From Kaistella jeonii (GTDB taxonomy: Bacteria; Bacteroidota; Bacteroidia; Flavobacteriales; Weeksellaceae): a stretch of DNA of 64,000 nucleotides. The notes under the pieces are model-generated. The model did no database searches, had not been told where the DNA came from, and worked only from the letters and a program-made list of their open reading frames with translations. The stretch covers positions 186,001 to 250,000 of the forward strand of contig NZ_JSYL01000004.1 of assembly GCF_000812865.1 (NCBI RefSeq). The letters are read 5' to 3'. Position numbers and translations under genes: made by a program. The first letter of the stretch is position 1, and every line of letters starts with the position of its first letter. Positions 54,801 to 63,761 of the stretch are shown piece after piece.

Positions 54801-55103
54801 GACATTAATTCCACCATATCCTGAAGTATCAATAGTAAGTTCCACGTAAGCCCCTTCATCAGTTGTATTTAACACTCTACTTCCATTTGTTCCATTCGTG
54901 TAAGAAGGAACAGTTTGCATTCCGGACGAATTGTAGTATTTTAGTGAAGGAGCTCCGATGGCTCCTGCATTCGGATTTAAATTATCGGTAAAATCATAAG
55001 TGGCCAATGTAGTTTGAGCTTGAGAAATCATGGAAATAAGTAATCCCATATAAAGGAATTTTCTCCCAAATTCTGCAAAGAAATTGTAGTAAGTAATTTT
55101 CAT
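51834..55103 (-). CDS. T9SS cargo protein with a choice-of-anchor D-like domain
   Basis: This 1089-residue protein has an N-terminal signal (hydrophobic residues about 16-30, MGLLISMISQAQ), a beta-rich segment (about 30-185), a choice-of-anchor D/HYDIN-like Ig domain (about 215-315; VFRIQNNGAAVLNIS, FTVRFNPSSDGKSSALLNIFS), a jelly-roll-like part (about 325-535) and the shared C-terminal module (about 620-1089) with a type A T9SS sorting domain (LQLFDAGGRLILQRKG, FVVKVTLKSGEIMTRKIRK). An ATG at codon 19 could also be the start. It is a probable surface protein of unknown ligand. Confidence 0.87.
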   Translation of the reverse strand: MKITYYNFFAEFGRKFLYMGLLISMISQAQTTLATYDFTDNLNPNAGAIGAPSLKYYNSSGMQTVPSYTNGTNGSRVLNTTDEGAYVELTIDTSGYGGINVSWYGEVNYGFLNQGDWDLYANTGSGYGTSLLTMDLFNFIVFFSDARTENFTLDSAADNNSTVKIKIKCDNINSNIRLDKLVITSRSPKINVFGYNTTNVLTQIPVNSPAATIYGTDFGMVITSSITPTGYSDRVFRIQNNGAAVLNISAINFTGLNAADFSIFGALPTTVNSLGGTKDFTVRFNPSSDGKSSALLNIFSNADPSPYSYYLEGRGASCRSEDLPFKNNTMESGIQSLSSIADGTSTFNKVSGYSRNSTASNSNNLGGGGTRLYGPGGDNANYNLFTSSNSSWYIRGETSTVNFGPVDVTNEKGVSISFNLAAFSSSSGTTFNNNDVVKLEVLDPITNSWSTEVEIRGNNNGTAKNSRFSFNSGSYLEGTYDGNNLPIGGPVKNSAVKLKLLSSSNFTNLAFRITAASNTTAKVWLIDDVIVSTANAIFKTYTGTGLTGWKNSANNDTPAPIIEEKAIINADFTGDLTACECEVLPTKSVVINPGNVVRLENKLNNNGSFIIESDGNLIQNDNTAINSGDIISKRDIKISTLRNQYNYLGTPVAFQTGESYKTIFPGSTTTVLYHNQATNTFLNSSGANIPGRGSAVKEPVVSITIPFTALATTAQYKGIPQNGEILLGVINSNTAVATFGYNLVSNPYASNIDLRKLYDINGGKTDSTKVFSPNIGATFYFWDNNGNTQFEQQGSGYNGQSYALFNVLTGSNGTGTIAASGTKMPTKIVKVGQGFMTKSLIANYNFKFNNSIRTNDTSPTDFLGKSASTVQDDRYWLRMTAPSGITSTIAIVHYPGGNNLFGVEDSRSMGGSDIIYSMAEDEKVSINGRSSLVNTDIIPLGSKHFVNGNYVIAIDTAEGIFANGQNIYLKDKQTGIITNLSQGTYTFSAIAGESTGRFEISYQPETVLATDSKVKETFVVYRNGNEFVAQSSGQNITDLQLFDAGGRLILQRKGSQKELRFPADRLLEGMFVVKVTLKSGEIMTRKIRK

Positions 55104-55155
55104 CGTAAGTGTATTTGTGTGGATATAAAATTACGATAAGCGTAGAAAATAATAT

Positions 55156-55171
55156 AGGGTGAAAACACCCT
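55156..55171. other. small hairpin upstream of the 1089-residue gene
   Basis: AGGGTG-AAAA-CACCCT forms a perfect 6-base-pair stem with a 4-base loop, about 55 bases before the start codon. It could be a 5' leader structure; no T run follows on the minus strand that would make it a terminator. Confidence 0.4.
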
Positions 55172-55220
55172 TTCATAAAATTATAGCAACATAATCTGCA
55201 ATCGGTTAATCCTCAAAAGA

Positions 55221-55248
55221 AAAAAGCCAGACTATTGTCTGGCTTTTT
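55221..55248 (-). terminator. terminator after the 560-residue T9SS protein
   Basis: A 12-base-pair perfect stem with a TATT loop (AAAAAGCCAGAC with GTCTGGCTTTTT) lies 24 bases past the stop at 55272. It is nearly the same sequence as the terminator at 59442-59468. Confidence 0.9.
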
Positions 55249-55271
55249 AAAGGATTTCTGTACAGTTGTAT

Positions 55272-56954
55272 TTATCTGATGATCTTTTTTATCATCACTT
55301 TTCCATCAAGGGTAATTTTCAAAATATACACGCCATTGGGTAAGGTAGAAGCATCTAAAACAGCCTGTTTGCGATTGGGTTTTACTATTTTTATTAATTT
55401 ACCCACGGCATCGAACATTTCAACCTCATCGATTTTCTTACTTTCAGATCTTACGGTAAAATTGGTGCCATCTCGATAAACGATGATCTCGTCTTTATGT
55501 GAATTCGTCGTCGACAAGATCGTTTCAGGTTGATAAACAATCTCAAACCTGCCAGAACTTTCTCCCGCGTTGACTTCAAAGCGATAATTTTCTTCACTCA
55601 GATTGGTGAAGATACCCGTTTGCTTGTCTTTCAAGTAAATGTTTTGACCATTGGCGAAAATACCTTCGGTTGTTTCAAGACCTATGATATAGGTATCACT
55701 CACAAAATGCTGTGTTCCTAGGAGAATAATATCCGTAATTGCCATACTGCTTCTTCCGTCGATGGCTAATTTTTCATTTTCTACCATGCTGTAGAGAGCA
55801 TCTGAACCGCCCATTGAGCGGGAGTCTTCCGGTCCGAATAAGTTGTTTCCACCCGGATAGTGAACAATTGCAATTGTTGAAGTAATTCCGGAGGGTGCTG
55901 TCATTTTCAGCCAGTACCGATCGTCCTGAATAGCAGAGGCGCCTTTTCCCAGAAAATCAGTAGTCGAAGTCTCATTAGTTCTAATACTGTTGTTAAATTT
56001 AAAATTGTAACCGGCAAGTAAAGATCTCGTCATAAAACCCTGACCTACTTTTACAATATTGGATGGGATTTTGGAGGAGAGGGTTGATTGAGTTCCCGTG
56101 CCGGCTGGACCCGTGAGAACGTTGAAGAGTGCATAAGCCTGACCTTCATAACTACTTCCCTGCTGTTGAAATTGTTTATTCCCGTTATTATTCCAAAAAT
56201 AAAAGGTAGCCGATATATTTGGAGAAACTATCTGGGACTCAGCAAGGCCTGTTTTTCCACCATTGATCTCGTACAATTTTAGCAGGTCAATATTGGATGC
56301 GTAAGGATTTCCTACTAAATTGTAACCTAATATGGTAAGAGAGGTATTGCTGTTGGCAATTGGTAAAATAATTTCGCCACTTTGGGGAACGCCTTTATAT
56401 TGGGCGGTTGTTTTCCCTCCGGTGAGTATGGTGCTGACTGGTGGTTCTTTTACGGCAGATCCCCGACCTGCAATATTAGCACCAGAGGATGGTAGAAAAG
56501 TATTTGTTGCCTGATTGTGATAAAGCACCGTGGTGTTTGTAGAATTGGGGAAAATTGTTTTGTAGCTCTGTCCTGCAGCGAAAGCAACAGGGGAACCCAG
56601 ATAATTATATTGTTTCCTTTCTGCGTCGATGGTAAAAACCCGTTCGGAAATAAGGTTTCCGGAATTGGTATTTGCATCATTGATCTGGATAAGATTAGCA
56701 TCGGATTCTATAATAAAGTTCGTCCCATCTCCCAGGTTTGTGATTTTATCCTTTACAGTAATTAATGCAGTTGTAAAAACTTTGATGGAGCCAGTCCCTT
56801 CAATTTTAAGGGTTCCGTCTTCACCAGGAAGCAGATCGCTTTTATCAGAAACCACCGAAGATTCAGCGGCTGCTTTTTCAATAACAACCTGTTTTTGAGA
56901 ATAGGTCATTATAGCTAAGAAGACTGCACAAAGAATGGGTAATTGTTTTTTCAT
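55272..56954 (-). CDS. short T9SS protein made almost only of the shared module
   Basis: This 560-residue protein has a signal peptide (MKKQLPILCAVFLAIMTYSQ), a linker of about 60 residues and then the module common to its neighbours (about 83-560): NLIQIND, RKQYNYLGSPVAF, LYHNQATNTFLPSSGANI, GRGSAVKEP, YNLVGNPYASNIDL, FYFWNNNG, VGQGFMTRS, DDRYWLKMTAPSGI, DSRSMGGSDALYSM and NIYLKDKQTG. It ends in a type A T9SS sorting domain (VEMFDAVGKLIKIVKPN, VYILKITLDGKVMIKKIIR). It shows that the module can stand without the variable N-terminal part. Function is unknown. Confidence 0.87.
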   Translation of the reverse strand: MKKQLPILCAVFLAIMTYSQKQVVIEKAAAESSVVSDKSDLLPGEDGTLKIEGTGSIKVFTTALITVKDKITNLGDGTNFIIESDANLIQINDANTNSGNLISERVFTIDAERKQYNYLGSPVAFAAGQSYKTIFPNSTNTTVLYHNQATNTFLPSSGANIAGRGSAVKEPPVSTILTGGKTTAQYKGVPQSGEIILPIANSNTSLTILGYNLVGNPYASNIDLLKLYEINGGKTGLAESQIVSPNISATFYFWNNNGNKQFQQQGSSYEGQAYALFNVLTGPAGTGTQSTLSSKIPSNIVKVGQGFMTRSLLAGYNFKFNNSIRTNETSTTDFLGKGASAIQDDRYWLKMTAPSGITSTIAIVHYPGGNNLFGPEDSRSMGGSDALYSMVENEKLAIDGRSSMAITDIILLGTQHFVSDTYIIGLETTEGIFANGQNIYLKDKQTGIFTNLSEENYRFEVNAGESSGRFEIVYQPETILSTTNSHKDEIIVYRDGTNFTVRSESKKIDEVEMFDAVGKLIKIVKPNRKQAVLDASTLPNGVYILKITLDGKVMIKKIIR

Positions 56955-57165
56955 TGTAATTTCTTTAATTGAGTCAATACGTTTTCCAGGGCGAGCAGAA
57001 TTATGAGATTGTTGAATTATAAAAAGAGGATCAAGAATCTGTAATTAAAAAAAATGTGAAAGATGCAAACAAAGGAACTTTTTAAAGGACCAATCGTAAG
57101 AAATTAATATCTGATGTTTTAGTATAAGTCCTTATTTATTCCAGCTTTTAATTTAGAGTCATGTT

Positions 57166-58626
57166 TTATCTCATAAAGAGACTTAAAGATACTGTTAGCA
57201 TATCACTAGTCCCGCTATATCTCTGAGCAAAAACCTCTACATAATCGTTTGGAGATAATTCTAATATCGATTGTATAGGAACTGCAACTACATCTAATGC
57301 ATTATTTGTAAATATATATGTTTTAGAACGTTGAACAGGACTTCCATTTAAGGCAATATAAAAAACGTATATTGTGTTAGTCGCAGCAGTACCTCTAAAG
57401 GACGTTGCCGCATTTACTGTAAAAAATCTTTTCTTATTTCCTAGGTATTTTAAGCGATTGTCTACACCTCCACTTGAAGCTCTAAAAAAATCATTTGAAA
57501 CAGTTGCACCCGCGATTTTAACCGCAGTTGAAGTGGTAAGAGTAGTCTGAACTCCTGTCCCATAAGGTGAATCTAAATTGACACCGCCTACCGCAACAGC
57601 GTCGGTTTCTACAGGAATACCGGCACTACGAATATTCCACTTATTATTAAAATTATACCCAATGTAAGTATCTATAGTATAAGATTTAATATATCCTGTA
57701 GTATTTGCACCAGTAAACACGACTGATTCTAACACTGCATCTCCAGTTATGGTTGGATTGGAAGACACGTCAAATCCAACTGCTGTACCATTTACAGCAC
57801 TAAATCCACCTTGTTTTTCAACCAATCCAAATGTACCTACTAATTTTTCAAAAGTTCCTGTATTATTTCCAAACCACCCCAAATTACTTAATAATAACTG
57901 ACTTATAGTAGAGTATGTAATTCCTGTAGTATTACCAGCAAATTGAACTATGCTTAAAAAAACTAATCCAAAACCATTTATTGTCCCAACACTGGCAGAA
58001 TTCGCCACAATACAATCTCTAAATATTAAATTTTGTGCAGCGTTACCAGATAAATTAAATACATTACCTGCTGTTGCGGTAATGGTTAAACCTTTAATAG
58101 TACCGCCAGTTGCACCTTCAAATATATTTCCGGTTGCTTTCATAATTTTATCATCGCCAGAATCAATACCTTGTAGGTAAGCATTATTTAAATCTATTGG
58201 TTTATCAAAATTTACTGTACCATTAATTTCATAAAGCGTGTTGGTATTCAACAAATATTTATTGTTTCCACCAGCTACAAGTTCTGCTGCCAATACAGTC
58301 GCTAATACATCTGTAGATTTTATTCTTTTAAAATTTGTTCTTCCAGTGGCTTCGCTATTCATTCTCACCCAAACTCCAGGGGAACCGGTTTTGTAATGAT
58401 AAAAAGATTTTAAATCAGTATCATAAACAATTAACCCATCTGCGGGAGCGGTAATTGCAGTTCGCTGAACAGTTGTCATTCTGGGGGTTAATAGACCTTT
58501 CGGTACTGTACCATATTGAATATCCAGTGCAGCGGAAGCGTCAATGGTGGTGGTATTGATTCCGATTTGCGCAAAAGAAAAAGTACTGCACAATAATGCT
58601 AAAAAGAGTAGTTTATATTGTCTCAT
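57166..58626 (-). CDS. exported protein with a flavobacterial IGINT-type N-terminal domain
   Basis: This 486-residue protein has a signal peptide (MRQYKLLFLALLCSTFSFAQ) followed by IGINTTTIDASAALDIQ, KGLLTPRMTTVQRTAI and LIVYDTDLKSFYHY, a start seen in many flavobacterial secreted proteins ahead of varied tail domains. The rest (about 110-486) is beta-rich with repeated Gly/Asn/Thr turns, e.g. GATGGTIKGLTITATAG, suggestive of a parallel beta helix and then a C-terminal sandwich. It has no T9SS sorting domain, unlike its neighbours, and no terminator hairpin was found. Its upstream region has a -7 element flanked by dyads. Function is unknown. Confidence 0.75.
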   Translation of the reverse strand: MRQYKLLFLALLCSTFSFAQIGINTTTIDASAALDIQYGTVPKGLLTPRMTTVQRTAITAPADGLIVYDTDLKSFYHYKTGSPGVWVRMNSEATGRTNFKRIKSTDVLATVLAAELVAGGNNKYLLNTNTLYEINGTVNFDKPIDLNNAYLQGIDSGDDKIMKATGNIFEGATGGTIKGLTITATAGNVFNLSGNAAQNLIFRDCIVANSASVGTINGFGLVFLSIVQFAGNTTGITYSTISQLLLSNLGWFGNNTGTFEKLVGTFGLVEKQGGFSAVNGTAVGFDVSSNPTITGDAVLESVVFTGANTTGYIKSYTIDTYIGYNFNNKWNIRSAGIPVETDAVAVGGVNLDSPYGTGVQTTLTTSTAVKIAGATVSNDFFRASSGGVDNRLKYLGNKKRFFTVNAATSFRGTAATNTIYVFYIALNGSPVQRSKTYIFTNNALDVVAVPIQSILELSPNDYVEVFAQRYSGTSDMLTVSLSLFMR

Positions 58627-58723
58627 AAGTTGGGTAATTTATTTTCAAACGTTATTCAAAAATCATAAAAGAACAGGTTGATGAACCTAATTATCTCCTT
58701 TTATTCAATTTTAATATATTATC

Positions 58724-58785
58724 AACATAATCACATTATGTTATTAATTATACAAAGGTAGTGAAAATAAATTATGTTAACATAA
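58724..58785 (-). promoter_or_regulatory. promoter region flanked by two TTATGTT/AACATAA dyads
   Basis: A -7 element TACCTTTG (58760-58753, minus strand) lies about 130 bases before the start of the 486-residue gene. Upstream of it, TTATGTTAACATAA at 58772-58785 is a perfect 14-base palindrome covering the place of the -33 element. Downstream of it, AACATAAT-CAC-ATTATGTT at 58724-58742 is a perfect inverted repeat with the same half-site. This suggests a regulator that binds both sites; no regulator gene is in the window. Confidence 0.5.
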
Positions 58786-59441
58786 GAAATATTGCATTAT
58801 GGTTAAATTTACAAATTATTTTTAGTAATATATTTACGAAACTATGCAAAGCGTAGTATATCAGTAATTTGAGAATTATTGTGGTAATATTAAAATAAGT
58901 CATCCTGCATAATAAATATTCATCATCTTATATTTTTACATGATCTACCATATAGATCGACCTGATTGACAGTGCAACTCGCAATGCTCAAGTTTTCACA
59001 GACTCATTGATACTTTCAGAGGATAGCTTCCTATTAGGACTAAATACTACAGAATTCTTATTTTTAAGTCAATGCCTCGCAAGTCAAAAATAATATCTTC
59101 GAAAATAGATGTGATTTTAATAGTTATAAATCAAAAAAGACGTTTTTATAAGTAAAATATACTCTCCGAACCCTCAATAATGATTATCGAAAAAGTTACA
59201 CCGCAGCTACCTCTCAACGCTTACCGCATTTGATTAAAGAAGTCCTTATGTCACAGCCCTGTATCAACCCTTCGATAATTCACTGGAAGATATTCTATAA
59301 AAAAAATTATTAAAATAAGTTTGATGTAAATGATAGGAGTAGTCCAAAGAATTAGCTTTGTCTGAAACTACGTCGGACGCCAACAAAAAAGGAGAAGAAT
59401 GCTCCGTTTTTTAAAATAAAATCTACGATGTCATAAAAAAT
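58786..59441. other. gene-free intergenic stretch
   Basis: No supported gene or known element was seen here. It is AT-rich with a slightly less AT-rich island at about 58950-59290. A 44-codon open stretch near 59152-59310 on the plus strand lacks a good start and family match. A hairpin GGAG-N7-CTCC between A6 and T6 tracts (59385-59412) looks like another terminator, 30 bases before the next one. Confidence 0.45.
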
Positions 59442-59468
59442 AAAAGCCAGACAAACGTCTGGCTTTTT
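59442..59468 (-). terminator. terminator after the 1421-residue T9SS protein
   Basis: AAAAGCCAGAC (59442-59452) pairs with GTCTGGCTTTT (59457-59467) across an AAAC loop. It lies 28 bases past the stop at 59496 and shares its stem with the terminator at 55221-55248. Confidence 0.9.
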
Positions 59469-59495
59469 ATAATTTTCACGGTCTAAAATTAAATT

Positions 59496-62400
59496 TTATT
59501 TGATAACTTTCTTAGAAGTAACTAGCCCCTCCTGGTTAATTTTCAAGATGTAAACACCATTAGCGAATTTCTCAGCAGAAATAAAAACTGTATTTCTATT
59601 TGCTAGTGTTTTACAGATCAACCTTCCTGCCGTATCGTAAACTTCTATATCCGTTATTTTTTTGGTTTTAGATTTTACGACAAAATCACTCCCGTCTTTG
59701 TAAACAATTAGCTGATCTTTCACTTTCCCCTCTGTGGCCAAAACCGTTTCTGGTTTGTAAATAATTTCAAACCTACCTGTACTTTCCCCTGCGTTTGCGC
59801 CGAAGGTATAATTTCCGGCACTGAGGTTCGTAATAATTCCGGTTTGATTATCTTTCAAGTAGATATTCTGACCGTTTGCGAAGATGCCTTCGGCGGTATC
59901 AATACCTATATTATAATTGCCATTTGTGAAAAATTGTGATCCTAATGGAATAACATCGGTATTTACTAAACTGGTTCTTCCATTGATGGCTACTTTTTCA
60001 TTCTCGACCAAACTGTAAATAGCATCTGAACCACCCATTGATCTGGAATCTTCTGCTCCGAAGAAGTTATTTCCGCCAGGATAGTGAACCACCGTAATCG
60101 TTGAAATTATTCCAGACGGTGCGGTCATTTTTAACCAATACCGATCATCTTGAATAACAGAGTCACCCCTGCCAAGAAAATTAGGTGTTGCAGTTTCGTT
60201 AGTTCTCACGCTGTTATTGAATATAAAATTATAATTCGTTTTTAAAGATCTTGTCATAAAACCCTGCCCAACGCTCACAATTTTTGTAGGTTTTTTCGTT
60301 CCAGTTATGGACCCACTGAGAGAACCAGCTGCCGTTCCAGTTCCGTTTCCACCAGTAAGGACATTGAAAACCGCGTAAGATTGACCATTATATCCACTTC
60401 CCTGTTGTTGGAATTGCTTATTACCGCTATTATCCCAGAAATAGAAGGTCGGACTAATATCCAGGGAAGTTATTTGAGTAGGATCAGTTTTCCCGCCGTT
60501 GATATCATAGAGTTTTCTTAAATCAATATTAGATGCGTATGGATTTCCTACTAAATTGTAACCTAAAGTTGTAAGACCGGTATTGCTGTTTGCGATTCCC
60601 AAAGTGATTTGACCATTTTGTGGAACCCCTCTAAATTGGACAGTTGTTTTTCCCCCAACAAGTGTAGTAGTTGGCAACGGTTCTTTTACGGCAGAACCCC
60701 TTCCCGGCACATTGGCGCCAGACGAAGTAGAAAAAGTATTTGTTGCCTGATTATGATAAAGTACCGCAGTATTAGTCGACCCGGGGAAAATTGTTTTGTA
60801 ACTCTGTCCTGCTTCAAAAGCGACCGGTGTTCCCAAATAATTATACTGTTCCCGCGCAGCACCTATTGTAAATTCGCGTTCGGAAGTGATACTGCCGGAA
60901 TTAGTTGGAAGATCATTGACTTGAATTAAATTACCATCGCTTTCAACAATGAAGTTACTTCCGGATCCCAGATTGGTAATCTCATTTTGTACCGTCAAAG
61001 TGGAATTGATACTTATTCTTAAAACCGCTCCATTTTTTACCTCACAGCTGCATGCATTGATATTTTGACCACTCGTCGTAGTGTAATCAGTTGCAAAAAT
61101 TGCTTTTTTATTAATATCTGGTACACCGTCACTCCATATTCCACTCGTATAAGTTGTTGGAGCATTAATTTTAATTGTTCCAGTAGCATTAACGCTGCCG
61201 CATCCTCCACTTAATGGAATGCTATAGTTAAAAGTTCCCGAAGCTGTTGGGGTTCCGCTTAAAGTAATGACACCGCTGGAAAAATTTGATGAAACTCCTG
61301 CGGGCAAACCAGTCGCTGCACCAATTCCGGTTGCTCCGGTAGTACTGAAAGTGATATTGATTAAAGATGTGCCTATACATAAAGCTTGACTATTGGTACC
61401 AGGTCCGGAGGTTAAAGTAGCGGAATTGATTGCGGTTATTGTTAGATCACCACTATTCATTTCGCCAATCACATTATTTGGAGAAGTATTGCTTATCACC
61501 CGAATCCTGTATTTTGTTCCGGCAGCACTTCCACTTGGAATAGTAGCTGATATCGTTCCTGCAAGAGGTGAGGTAATATTACCAATATTTATTGGTGTGG
61601 AAAAACTTCCGAAAGCATCAGACAATTGCGCTGCAAAAGTATTTGCAGCGACATAAGTTCCAATTATTGTATAAGGTACTGAAACACTTGTGCCTGCACA
61701 AAATGGGGAACCCGATATTGCACCTGTACGAATCCCATTTTTTCTACCAAAAGTAAAAAACATGTTGGTTCCAATTGCTAGAGAATTTGTTATTCCATTC
61801 GCGCCAACTGTTCCATCTAAAGAAGCATAAGTTCCATTAGCAACTGTACTGCTTGCAATGACATCGAATGGAGAAATTGAAGTAGGTCTTGATAATGAAA
61901 CCAAACTATTCGTAAAAGTCCCGGTAGTTGTAAGTGACCAATATTCTGTATTACTTAGACCACCAACATTAGTATAATTTGCCGCTCCACCACAATTAGA
62001 ATCGAAAGCTTCTACTTGTGCAGTGGTTCCTGTTGTACCCTTTGTATTTAAAACAAAAGGTAAATAAGTGCTTCCTTTTCCCACGGGAAACGCATAAGAA
62101 ACATTTGAAGTAGTTGCCCATTTAATGGGACCACTTACAAAAGAAGTTGCGGTTCCATTAGAAGCACCAGTATTGGACTTATTTGTAATATTTAGAAAAT
62201 TTATTGGAGTTGTATTTAAAATACCGTTCGACATGGTAAGTGTATTCGCCACATCAATTGGTGCACTATTCGTCCAGCTTCCACCTACTCCATTAAAGGT
62301 TAAATTGTAAAATTTTCCTCCTGGTCCAGATAAAGTTCCAGTTATAGTTTGAAGAGAATTACCCACAAAATTTACGGTAGAACTTGTTCCTGCGGTAAAA

Positions 62401-63761
62401 GTTTTACTATTGATCCAGTTGCCACTGATATTTATAGTTTGTGGTCCGGTAGTACTACAGGTATAAGCATTTGCTCCCGTAGCATTAATAGTTAGATTCC
62501 CGATGTTTGCAATACCACCTTTGTGATTGAAAATTCCTGTTCTTGTTCCGTTTCCAATATTTAAAGCGTCGGTATTAATAATTCCTGAATCAAGATTCAG
62601 AGTTCCTGATGCTGCCAAATCATAACCAACATTTAAACCACCTGTCACATTTAATGTTCCTCCGTTTACCAATAAAGTCCCACCCGCTACAAGCACACCA
62701 CCATTTGCAGTTACGGTATTGCTTCCTGTTGCAAATGTTCCGCCAGAAACATTAAAAGAGGGCCAAAAATTATCATTAATAACCACCGGTCCAACTGCTG
62801 ATATAATACCGGTAGTGTTGTTCATTGTTAAAATACTTAGTGCAGCCGTCCCAGTTTTTATGGTTTTACCACCAGTATTCATCTGTAGATGAGATCTTGC
62901 CACCCCACTATATGAAAAAGCTCCATCTATTGTTAAATTACCACCTACAAGTAATAATTTACCTGCACTATCCCAGTTAACGTTATGCGTTAATGTTCCT
63001 GTATTTGCTACTGCAAGATTATTCCCAATGTTATAATTGGCATCAGTAGCTGTTAAAATTAAATTCCCTTTACTAATGGTTAAATCGTTGGCAACTGAAA
63101 AAGCTGTTCCTGTACTATTTTTATTGCCAATCTCGCTTATCAAAAGATTATAATAAGTATAAGATTCTAAAGCTTGTTCACTATTTCCGTTGTATTCGAC
63201 TGTACCAGTTGATGGAATTAAAGTTCCACTACTCATATCCCCACCAACTCTCAGTAGACCTGCACCAGTGAACTTTACAAAATCATTAACATCACCCATG
63301 GCTACATTTCCTGCAACAGTTACTGTTCCTGTCGAAAGTGTAATACCTGAATTCCTATTATTACTACCGGTAGCAGTTATATTAATTGAGCCACAAGAAA
63401 ATATATTTGCACCTACATTAATAAGCTTATTATCACCACTACCTGTACCAGCACCAATTGTTACAAGTCCTGAAACATTTAATGATTTTCCTGTATTAAT
63501 TGTAATTGCATTTGAATTATTACCTGAATTTATAACAAGTGTTTTGCAAACTGCTGCCGTATTTACTGTTACAGTATAATTATTAGGTATAACGACATCA
63601 TGCGCAGAATTTGGCACTAAATTTAAAGACCAGTTTCTATAATCATCCCAATTATTACTTTTACTTCCATCCCATGTATTTGTTTGCGCAAATGCAAAGG
63701 CAGAAATTAAAAGCAGCAATACAATCCAGCTTTTTCTAAAAATAAAGTATTTTTTTTTCAT
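59496..63761 (-). CDS. large T9SS cargo protein with repeated beta-rich N-terminal region
   Basis: This 1421-residue protein has a basic-start signal peptide (about residues 1-26, ending FAFAQ), then NTWDGSKSNNWDDYRNWS near 27, a start common in filamentous-adhesin-like Bacteroidota surface proteins. Residues about 60-560 are Gly/Asn/Thr-rich with many short strands such as GTLNVTGGLNVG and GTLNLDSGIINTD, a pattern of parallel beta-helix repeats. A Cys-containing Ig-like region follows (about 680-860), then the shared module (about 945-1421) with a type A T9SS sorting domain (IEVYDTAGRLICKTLANR, VYILKINQEGLVTSKKVIK). An adhesin role is inferred. The 239 bases upstream to the window end hold no visible gene. 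Confidence 0.87.
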   Translation of the reverse strand: MKKKYFIFRKSWIVLLLLISAFAFAQTNTWDGSKSNNWDDYRNWSLNLVPNSAHDVVIPNNYTVTVNTAAVCKTLVINSGNNSNAITINTGKSLNVSGLVTIGAGTGSGDNKLINVGANIFSCGSINITATGSNNRNSGITLSTGTVTVAGNVAMGDVNDFVKFTGAGLLRVGGDMSSGTLIPSTGTVEYNGNSEQALESYTYYNLLISEIGNKNSTGTAFSVANDLTISKGNLILTATDANYNIGNNLAVANTGTLTHNVNWDSAGKLLLVGGNLTIDGAFSYSGVARSHLQMNTGGKTIKTGTAALSILTMNNTTGIISAVGPVVINDNFWPSFNVSGGTFATGSNTVTANGGVLVAGGTLLVNGGTLNVTGGLNVGYDLAASGTLNLDSGIINTDALNIGNGTRTGIFNHKGGIANIGNLTINATGANAYTCSTTGPQTINISGNWINSKTFTAGTSSTVNFVGNSLQTITGTLSGPGGKFYNLTFNGVGGSWTNSAPIDVANTLTMSNGILNTTPINFLNITNKSNTGASNGTATSFVSGPIKWATTSNVSYAFPVGKGSTYLPFVLNTKGTTGTTAQVEAFDSNCGGAANYTNVGGLSNTEYWSLTTTGTFTNSLVSLSRPTSISPFDVIASSTVANGTYASLDGTVGANGITNSLAIGTNMFFTFGRKNGIRTGAISGSPFCAGTSVSVPYTIIGTYVAANTFAAQLSDAFGSFSTPINIGNITSPLAGTISATIPSGSAAGTKYRIRVISNTSPNNVIGEMNSGDLTITAINSATLTSGPGTNSQALCIGTSLINITFSTTGATGIGAATGLPAGVSSNFSSGVITLSGTPTASGTFNYSIPLSGGCGSVNATGTIKINAPTTYTSGIWSDGVPDINKKAIFATDYTTTSGQNINACSCEVKNGAVLRISINSTLTVQNEITNLGSGSNFIVESDGNLIQVNDLPTNSGSITSEREFTIGAAREQYNYLGTPVAFEAGQSYKTIFPGSTNTAVLYHNQATNTFSTSSGANVPGRGSAVKEPLPTTTLVGGKTTVQFRGVPQNGQITLGIANSNTGLTTLGYNLVGNPYASNIDLRKLYDINGGKTDPTQITSLDISPTFYFWDNSGNKQFQQQGSGYNGQSYAVFNVLTGGNGTGTAAGSLSGSITGTKKPTKIVSVGQGFMTRSLKTNYNFIFNNSVRTNETATPNFLGRGDSVIQDDRYWLKMTAPSGIISTITVVHYPGGNNFFGAEDSRSMGGSDAIYSLVENEKVAINGRTSLVNTDVIPLGSQFFTNGNYNIGIDTAEGIFANGQNIYLKDNQTGIITNLSAGNYTFGANAGESTGRFEIIYKPETVLATEGKVKDQLIVYKDGSDFVVKSKTKKITDIEVYDTAGRLICKTLANRNTVFISAEKFANGVYILKINQEGLVTSKKVIK

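Noticed and set aside
59152-59310. Open stretch on the plus strand (SQRLPHLIKEV region) as a possible transposase remnant
   Set aside because: It has no good start, no recognisable transposase motif and no terminal repeats nearby; the length is within chance.
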